The notes under the pieces were generated by a model, which worked only from the letters and a program-made list of their open reading frames with translations, had not been told where the DNA came from and did no database searches. This document shows positions 56,575 to 64,000 of a stretch of DNA of 64,000 nt, in pieces. How positions within the stretch are numbered: the stretch's first letter is position 1; the number at the start of each line of letters is the position of its first letter. The position numbers were made by a program, and so were the translations under genes. Source of the DNA: Apodospora peruviana (lineage: Eukaryota; Ascomycota; Sordariomycetes; Sordariales; Lasiosphaeriaceae); the NCBI GenBank assembly GCA_033439685.1, contig JAUEDM010000001.1, forward strand, positions 5,084,001-5,148,000. The letters are read 5' to 3'.

Positions 56575-59500
56575 GTTGATTGATCTGGGGAGCCAAAATG
56601 TTAGTCAGAGTGGCCAGGGACCTGCTGAGGCATCGCGATGAAGCCAAAGGGTGGTTTGCGGTGCATCGGGCGCGCATCTCGACTTGGGAGCGCGATGAGG
56701 GGTAGCTATAGCTCGCGCGGCGGCAAGCTTAGCTTTGCGCGTCTTGCACCATGGTGTTTTCGCACCCCGAATGCAATTGCGAGCGGCGACGGTGGGCAAA
56801 CACGATGCGATTGCTCAAAATGGCTGTCGACGATGAGGATACGTACTTTGAATGTGTTTGTGAGGTGAGTGAGGTGCGTTGTCGTGTTCTGTTGAGAGGT
56901 CGCGCAACTGGTTAGCGATCGCGATGGATTATTTGGATGCGAGAGCCGAAGCGTCGGGTGGTTGGCAGAAGGTGATGTGAGAGAGCCGCGCAAAGGGGAA
57001 GCTTTGCGTGGAGCGCGAAGAGACCAGTGCTGGGCGCTGGGCCGATGCGAAAGCAGAATTTGAGACGGGCAAATGCGATCCAATGGGGAATCCAATGCAA
57101 GAGAGGACCACTCAATGAATATGCGCGAGTACTTGAAAATTTGCTGGCATTAGGGGAGGGATAGAGGTACTCACAGTAAAACGCGTGCGATTGTGTAGGT
57201 GTAGGTATTCAAGTGTGAGTTGTGTGCGCGGTGCAGTTTGTATGGAGAAGAGGAGGGAGATTTTGGGAGAGAGGAGGGGGGCAGCCTTCGCCCGTATTTT
57301 ACTATGGGCGGCTGATTGAAGTGAAGGGGCGGGGGTGTGGAAGGGGGCGCGGTCCTTCCTGCCTCATAACAAAAAGCTGCAGACGGGCGGGCTGATTTTT
57401 CGAGCGTGATTTGGCGGAAAGGAGGCGAGGCACCCACATCTCCCGGACCCAGTGCACCACTTTTTGCTGCACTACTCAGGTTCAAGCCAAAGCTCTCTTT
57501 CGCTTGGCCCAGGTACCCAGTACACGACCGCGTGTACAGAAAACCCGTGCAGACTTGGTACTTAGTACCTCTCATGATCCGCACCGCACCCACTTTCGCC
57601 CTTTCTCTGCTTCCAAACGCTCGCTCACTCACTCCTGCCTGTTTGCAATGCTGCTTGTTGCGCCGAAAGCAGCCAAGGGAACGAAGGTAAGGACGACAGT
57701 GACCGAGTAGGCAAGGTGCCTGGTAATGGGAGGTCGTCACTGGTTTGAGGTTGACCCCTAGCCTCTGGGCCGACGCGGTAGGGTGCCCGGTTTTGTGTGT
57801 GCATCTTCGGGGTTGCCCGCAGAGCAAGCGCACTCACTCATTTGCAGAACCACAGTTTCTCTCCGACCGCCCATCCCTCCATCCATTCATGGCACCCAAC
57901 TGGTATCGGGAGGAACCAGTCCAGCCGGCGCGTAATGGTCGATGCTGCTGACATGCCTCCCGTCCTTGCTGGTTTCGTTGCCTGGTCCGGTTATACCACT
58001 CACCCAACCTCAACTCAGCTACGCCAGCGTCGCACAGTCCAGCCCAGCGAGAGCAGAGTGAATGAATCCCGTCCCTGTTGCATCCCTTCCAATCGGGAAG
58101 GCAGGCGTGCGTATAGGACTGTGAGACATTGGACCGAGGTATCAACCCAGAACAATGATGAACATGGAACAGTCGGATGTCCTCCCACCGGTTGTGTACC
58201 AAACGGAAGGTATGTAGTTGCTTGGAGGGACAGTTGGGACCTGGGAGACGATCGTACCTGATAGAGAGAGCCTCAGTTGTCTTTTGAAAGAAAAGTCATC
58301 CGAGGAGAAGGCAAGTGATGGGAACGACGAGAGCGGAGACAGCACTCGCTAACTTTTACTTTCCAGGTTTATGCAAGGATGGCACAGAGTCTTGGCCGAA
58401 TCCGAAGTCCCCCATACAAAAGACCATTTTATTTTAGTGCCTTTCCATGACACGCTCCCGTCATACCACCTCACCTCCCGTCCATATCAAGCTGGCTCAA
58501 CAATCACACCCTTTCAAAACTGGCAGCCAGGGCAGTTATTACCAAACAGCTCGCTCCTTTCCCATCCAAGCAACAGGCAAAACCCAAAGTAACAAGACTG
58601 TGAGCAACCAAGGCCAAGCAGGCGAGAACAAAGACACGACAACGACGGTACCGTGGGCACTCACTGTCCAAAATTACGCTCGCAAGTTGCAACCGGTCGC
58701 CTGAAAACCAACATTCGCACCCGGGGAGCACCTGTCCCGAAGCAAGCTTGACTCCAGGATTCCCCTGCCCGCTCAAAAGAAAAGGGTGGGTGCACTTGGT
58801 TTTGGTGTTGTTAGCGCTGTGACAGAAAGCACTGGCAAAAGCCTTTGTCTGCACTAACAGCTAATCAAAGCCGACGGGGCTCTCCGCACCCATATTTTCA
58901 GCTAACCCTCCCAGCCTCCCTCTGACCACACAATGTATCCGTACCTTTTGGCTAGGTATTCCTGCACTGGTCCCCCCGCGGTTGTTTCACAGATCCTCTG
59001 CTTGCAGATGGAAGAGGTTGTCGACAGTCGGCAGCGTCGTGGAGGCGGCCCTGTCCTGTCACTGCCTGTCTGTCTGGCTGCTCGGCACAATGGCGCAATC
59101 CAATCAACTACTTGTTCTTGCACAAGGTCAATCGCCGCCGATCGCAGAGACCGAAAGTGGTTGCCCTGTGGCATGTGTGGCACTGTGGGCAGTTCTGGTA
59201 TACGTGCACACCTTTTACCTTCGCGTCGTTCATATTCGCCTTCCTCAGTCATTGACGTAAAGTAGCAGCTGTCAGCAACTTTTTTGGGGGGGGAGTTCCG
59301 TCTGCATTACGCGGCGGACCTGTGACAGACCTCTGCCCGTGATAACAATGGGTCCTAAATTCTCATGTCATGGACAAAAGATGCCTTGAATTCAGCCAGT
59401 AGGCATTATCTATCACCGTCTGACGTAGGTAGGTTGGGTAGCTCAGTCCTCAACGCATGCGAGTACATTGAAGGAAGTAGCCACATAGTATCCTTTCTTC

Positions 59501-59714
59501 GGGCGGCACTTCAACACACAAAGCCGGCCTGTGATCACAGCAGATCTCTCGGTTTGTGTAAATATAAGTTGATCTTACTGGGCTGTAATAAATCCAGAGT
59601 CAACTCTCAGCATATTAAATTGCCTGTCAACTGCCGCTCTTGAACCGAACCTTTGATGGACCATCCCGAGACCGTAAACATGGCTGTGACCATATTCTTA
59701 TTCCCAGTCTCGCT
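56575..59714. other. Long intergenic region upstream of NHP6
   Basis: About 3.1 kb. The part next to NHP6 probably holds an untranslated leader intron (acceptor-like CCCCAG near 56590). Frames of up to 220 residues (57171-57833, minus) lack conserved motifs and are not called. CT-rich and A-rich promoter-like tracts occur around 57590-57700 and 58560-58650. No RNA gene was recognised. Confidence 0.4.
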
Positions 59715-60449
59715 TCATCCGTCTGGAGGATCGAGGACCATATCTCGTAGACGTCTGTCGCGAACCCAGTCGACTCCGCTTCCAGCAACTACAGCACTGG
59801 TCGCCCCTTTGATTACTTTCCATCTCTGGCGGCTGGTTTTCACCTCGGTCTCCAGTTCGGCCATTTTCCTCTTTAGATGCACATCGTCAAGTGCTTCCAT
59901 TTCATGCGCCTTGTCGGTTGCTGCGAAGCGGAGAACATCCGAGGCAAGTGCCACGTTTAGGCGCCCGAGTTGGTGAGCCTCAACCTCTAGGTCGGTAACA
60001 TGGTTTTGAGTTTGGCGCAAATCCGAGGATTGCTTGGCCGCTTCCGCAGCCGTCATGTCACGTTGCTGAGCGCATGGGGATATGTCTCTGAATCGCAGTT
60101 AGCGCTCTCCTTGAACTCAGCGTAGGCGGTTTTGCAAGGCACGGTACCGTTCGACCGGAGAGGTCTGTGTCCCATTGTGGATGGCCTCCAGAAGCGGCTG
60201 GATCATCATGACGCCTTCAAGAACGCTGTTCCGAAGAGAGAGCGCCGCCTTTGCCTCTAACAGATGCATCTGGCTGTCGTTGACGTCTCGTGGACTGTCT
60301 ACCTGGAGGGGTGTCTGCTGGGCCCCTAGCAGAGCAAGCTCAAGCTGGAGCTCCTGGAGGCTGTCGTAAAGCTGTAGAACGCGCTGTTCGGTCTCGGAAA
60401 ACCGGACCGGCAAGGGGCTGGGGCCGGAGCCAGGCTTACCAGACGCCAT
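59715..60449 (-). CDS. Kinetochore protein CENP-H (Fta3/Mcm16 family)
   Basis: A 224-aa subunit of the inner kinetochore CCAN/Ctf19 complex, in the CENP-H/I/K group. Two exons, 60148-60449 and 59715-60087, with a 60-bp intron (donor GTACCG, branch-like GCTAAC, acceptor TTCAG). Exon 1 encodes a helical N-terminal half (ETEQRVLQLYDSLQELQLEL, NSVLEGVMMIQPLLEAIHNG). Exon 2 encodes a long coiled coil (QTQNHVTDLEVEAHQLGRLN) and the signature CENP-H C-terminus RWKVIKGATSAVVAGSGVDW followed by VRDRRLRDMVL. The family call rests on that C-terminal block plus the coiled-coil layout. Divergent from ATG11. Confidence 0.8.
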
Positions 60450-60831
60450 GATGATACCGCTAACAACCGCGTTGGTCGTCGACTGGCGTGCTGCGAGTTT
60501 CGGTACCTTGGACTGAGTGCCAAAAGGCCTGGTTGATGAGGTCCCGGCATTTATCGCTGCATCGACACATCAGACGCAGTAATGGACACTGGCAGACGCG
60601 GATGGTCAAGTGGCTCGCCTGTGTGTGCAGTGAGTATGTGGTATCGTGGTTATCGCGATAAAGAATTACACCCTTGCCTAGGGCGTGCGTGACCTGATAG
60701 GTGGCACAAGGGAGCGCGTTTGGCAGCCGTGCCGTTAGCTAAAACATGGGTTAGCATGCTACCTTAGCGGGATCATTTTGTGTTATCTCCGTTTTATCCT
60801 TGCACGTAGCTCGTAGGGCAGAGGACAATAT

Positions 60832-61025
60832 ACCATTCATGGGTAAATAATCAACCAGCCTGACCTGAAAGACCCTAGTAAGTACATACTCATGATCTTC
60901 TTCGGGGGGTTAAAACATTGATTGCAAGGTATTTAATATGGCATTCATGTTCACTACTTGGGCCCATGCTTGTATCTACCAGGGCCCATGCAAGTACTGT
61001 GGTTGATTATTTACCCATGAATGGT
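60832..61025. mobile_element. MITE-like element with 26-bp perfect inverted repeats
   Basis: ACCATTCATGGGTAAATAAT plus TCAACCA at 60832-60857 is repeated exactly inverted at 61000-61025; the interior is 142 bp and non-coding. The flanks ATAT and GTAC give no clear target duplication. No related sequence occurs in the transposon-rich left half. It is the only transposon-like unit I see in the gene-rich compartment. Confidence 0.65.
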
Positions 61026-61180
61026 GTACTCCGTATAGCTATTTAGAAATGATGTCCTTTCTACTTTTGTTTCATGTCATGGCCGACCTGCAAAATATCA
61101 TGGATCTTATGTGTAGATTGCCAGCTACACCCGGTCTTTCGAGGAAGCCGGTATCGGGACCATAGCCGGCGGGTAGGAGA

Positions 61181-61210
61181 CCCCGCCCGCGCCCGCGCCC
61201 GCGCCCGGGC
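61181..61210 (+). repeat. GC-rich (CCCGCG)n microsatellite
   Basis: Tandem CCCGCG/GCCCGC units, about five, ending in CCCGGGC. Intergenic. Confidence 0.85.
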
Positions 61211-62177
61211 TCCCCCCTCCCCAGGGCAGATACTCAGTAAACCCGAACTTATTCTCTACTTCTCTATTACGGAGTACAGTACTTGCCTTTCTTATGGTCT
61301 TGTACGGATTAGTACCGTATTATCTATCTTGATCCTATCTACCTTATTTGACCTCGGTATGCAAAGGTAATCCGCACCCATCCTTACGGTCGTCCATAAT
61401 ACCTACCTACTGATCTGTAAGTAGGGAATGTACGGATTATACGGTATCTTACCCGTCATGCGCCACGGCCCGAGAGCACACCAGGCAAGCAAGATGATCT
61501 CATGATTCCAGGACATGAGATAATGCGGATGGCACACATATCACCATGATAGCATCCTATCGGTGAATTTGGCGCGGGCAATCAGAACCCAAACCCCAAC
61601 ACCTACAAAGTAGCTCTGGGTGGTGTCAGTCAATACACGACATACTCGAAGTGTACACCACACCTGTGGGGACCGTCAAAGTCAGGTCGGTCGTCCCAGC
61701 GCGGTCGAGTCTGAGGCCTGGGGCCTGCCTGGGCACGTGTTGGGGTACCGAGCGTATAAGTGCAATAAGTGGGACCCACGCGTGGTTCGGCGCACGCGCC
61801 TGAGTCTCTCTGTGCCCTTGCACGCCTGGGCAGGCAGCCGGCAGCCGCGCTTGGCTTAGGATTGCAACACGGGCACCACTCACAACACAAAGTAGGGAAT
61901 ACGGTGACCTCGTTGCTTGACGGTGACGTTGTCGCTATCGAGTGTCGGATAACTGAACCTATTCATCGTCACTCACTTGGCATTCCCTTTTCTCCTCGAC
62001 AAGGGTTGCAGCGCCTCGAAAGAGACGAAGAGGTTCAGCTGTTCACCATTCTGGCGGCTGGTCCTCGGGACATCTGTCCTGTCTCTACCTCTCCTCCGAG
62101 TATCCGGCTGCGCGCTGTGGCGACTGCGAACCCATTTCCGCCAGTACTCCGGCCCATCTGTTGAGGGATGTGCGGAA

Positions 62178-64000
62178 ATGGCGACACAGGTGTTGATTGC
62201 CCACACGGGCCAGCGCCTGCAACTCAACATCTCTCAACTTGCATCGTATGCGCCAGTCCTTCTTGTTTCAAATCATTCGCGCCCCTTGGGGATGCTGACA
62301 TCTTCCAGATTAGATGACTTCAAAGCTGCCGTAGCACGCCAGAGTTCCATCCCCGCCCAGTGCCTCATCACCTTGGCGCACCAGGGGAGGACGTTAAAGT
62401 GGCAGACCATTCAAACCGAGGTTTGCTCACCCCAGCCACGAACGGCCAAAGATAGTTGGCGCGCTGAAGCTAATTCACGTCATAAAGAAGGAAGTATACG
62501 TCTATGACAACCGATTGATACAGGCATCATCGCCAGGAGACTCCCCACCCCTCAAGCCCGACCTTCCGCTCCCCAAGCAATACAGTGTGTCGAGTCCTCC
62601 CAATACCATCGACGATACGAGGTCGCTTCAGTCATGGCAAGAGCTCTTCGAGGCACGTCGCGCGTGGGTGCTGAAGGTAGTCGAGGATTGCAGGCAGATG
62701 ACCACATCGACGCGCGACCGGTACGGCGAGATGGACGTCATGCTACGCTGTCTCGATGCGGCAGTTGCAAATCTTGAATCTGTCATCAGGGGCTTGGAGC
62801 CAAAGTATACCGAGCTCAAAAAGTGGGTGCCTACAGCCCAGGCAGAATACAGCGCTCTGACGACAGGATGGGAACGATACCTATCGTTGGCTCGAAGCAT
62901 TCCCATCTCGCCGGCAATGGTGCGCTTCATGACTGGCCGTGACGTCGGTGGTCCCAAGGGACGTCCACAGCGCCAGCCCTCGCTAGAGGACCTTGTCGAC
63001 CTTGAAACGGCGCGGAAGGTTGGTCGGCTTGCTCCCGCCGCCTTGCGCAAGTTCAGTGGCCGCATCGCGGACCTGGAGAAGGTGGCCACCCGCCTGTTCC
63101 AAGACGCCGAGGATCTCTTCCGAGAATTCGAGACGACAGTGGCCCGCTCGGCCTTGTCGCACGAGGGCGAGTCACTCCAACTCTTGCAAGATATTGAAGC
63201 TGTGGCGAATAAGGTCAACACCGACTGTCAGACAACGGCCGAGTACTCTGGTGGCACTCGTGAGGTTCTTCTCCAGACCTCTAAGATTGCTGCCAACCAC
63301 ACCGAACGCTTACTACCAAGTATCAAAAATCGGGCTTTGGAGATGGATGAAATGCTCCGCTATGCCACACAGGCGAGGAACAGTCTCGCTGCCGAATCAG
63401 TGGAATTCATGCGTAACATCACCGACATCACGTCGCTCGGCCAGAGCGTGAAATTTCAAATGAATGCGATCAACCAAGATGACGAGCTCATGACATTTGA
63501 TTACCTGCGGTTAATTCAGCAAGTCCCTTATATGTACGCCTCCTTTGTTGCCGAAGCCGTGAAGCGACGCGAGTGGCTCGAAAAGGTCAAACAAGATTCT
63601 TCCACCCTCGCGAATGAGATGGCACTGTTCCAGGACGAGGAGACGAAGAGGCGGAGAAAGTGGCACAAGACAGTCGGTAATGCTTACGGGCCCGAAACTC
63701 CGACGGTGGACAGCAATGCCCCCGGTCTGGAGGTGAATCTTCATGGCGAGGAGGAACAGTGGCCAACTATGACCAGGGCAGATCTGGAGGACTTCTACAA
63801 TCTTCTGCAAAAGCAGAACGCCGAGCCCGAGATTGTGGAGGATATTCGAAAGATGATTGCTGATGTCAGGAATCCAACAAGGCAGCAGTCGAAGCGCGTG
63901 AAGGCTTTCAAGAACGGCAGCATTCACGAGGCGGCCTTGGGACGCAGCGGCTTGCTCATTCGAGGCGATGACGACCTCCTTCGGTCCATGCAGGACGACA
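62178..64000 (+). CDS. ATG11: Autophagy scaffold protein ATG11, 5' part (cut by window end)
   Basis: ATG11 organises selective autophagy by binding cargo receptors and Atg1/Atg9. Exons 62178-62245, 62309-62420 and 62488 onward, with introns of 63 and 67 bp; about 564 residues are visible and the frame is still open at the edge. The N-terminus MATQVLIAHTGQRLQLNIS, then SLDDFKAAVARQSSIPAQCL, ITLAHQGRTLKWQTIQTE and EVYVYDNRLIQ, is the ubiquitin-like start conserved in fungal Atg11. The rest is helical and coiled coil, with SLARSIPISPAMVRFMTG and AINQDDELMTFDYLRLIQQV blocks. Family members usually exceed 1200 residues, so over half the gene lies outside. The intron 2 donor GTTTGC is weak but required by the frame. 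Confidence 0.92.

Larger units (their letters stand above)
60450..62177. other. Divergent intergenic region CENP-H/ATG11
   Basis: 1.7 kb without a supported gene. It contains the inverted-repeat element at 60832-61025, a (CCCGCG)n patch near 61181-61210, and the promoters of both flanking genes. The open frame at 61977-62507 only shadows ATG11 exon 1 and its flank. Confidence 0.45.

Noticed and set aside
57171..57833. 220-aa minus-strand open frame upstream of NHP6
   Set aside because: Low-complexity Pro/Ser/Arg sequence with no conserved block; more likely leader or promoter DNA.

Overview
This window comes from a filamentous ascomycete, most likely a Sordariomycete. The evidence is short 54-149 bp GT-AG introns, fungal orthologues with intact reading frames in the right part, and AT-rich, mutation-riddled transposon sequence in the left part of the kind left by repeat-induced point mutation (RIP). 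It has two sharply different compartments. The species was not identified.

Positions 1 to about 38.2 kb are a transposon graveyard with no host gene that I can support. Long AT-rich tracts (decayed repeats) are interrupted by younger, GC-normal insertions. I recognise three copies of one pogo/Fot-like DNA transposon with TA target sites (1058-2901 and 22625-24472 carry intact 557-aa transposases; 16693-18560 is broken). There are relics of another pogo-like element (9.5-10.7 kb), a Tc1-like element (21.35-22.3 kb) and a Ty3/gypsy element (15.8-16.7 kb). A MULE with a 9-bp target duplication lies at 35945-37311. Four non-LTR (LINE) pieces are present, two of which consist of a gag-like ORF1, a 3' UTR and a TAA tail with no reverse-transcriptase ORF. 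Several solo-LTR-like repeats carry 5-bp duplications. At least ten short inverted-repeat elements begin TGTSA and end TSACA with 5-bp target duplications, one of them only 35 bp long. Many insertions are nested, so relative ages can be read.

Positions 38.6-64 kb are gene-rich and almost repeat-free. In order: a membrane-anchored ubiquitin protease of the UBP16/USP30 type (+), an oxysterol-binding protein of the KES1/OSH4 type (-), a Gfo/Idh/MocA oxidoreductase (-), oligoribonuclease REX2 (+), phosphoglucomutase (-), an uncharacterised multi-exon fungal protein (-), the HMG-box chromatin protein NHP6 (-), a CENP-H kinetochore subunit (-), and the 5' part of the autophagy scaffold ATG11 (+), which runs off the window. 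Exon borders were derived by eye from splice signals plus frame and family conservation. These are housekeeping genes of separate pathways (proteostasis, lipid exchange, RNA turnover, sugar phosphate metabolism, chromatin, kinetochore, autophagy), not a functional cluster.

The most unusual material is in the transposon compartment: an apparently ORF1-only LINE family sharing its 3' end with an RT-bearing LINE, a pogo-like family whose terminal motifs differ between copies but agree at both ends of each copy, and the family of tiny inverted-repeat elements.
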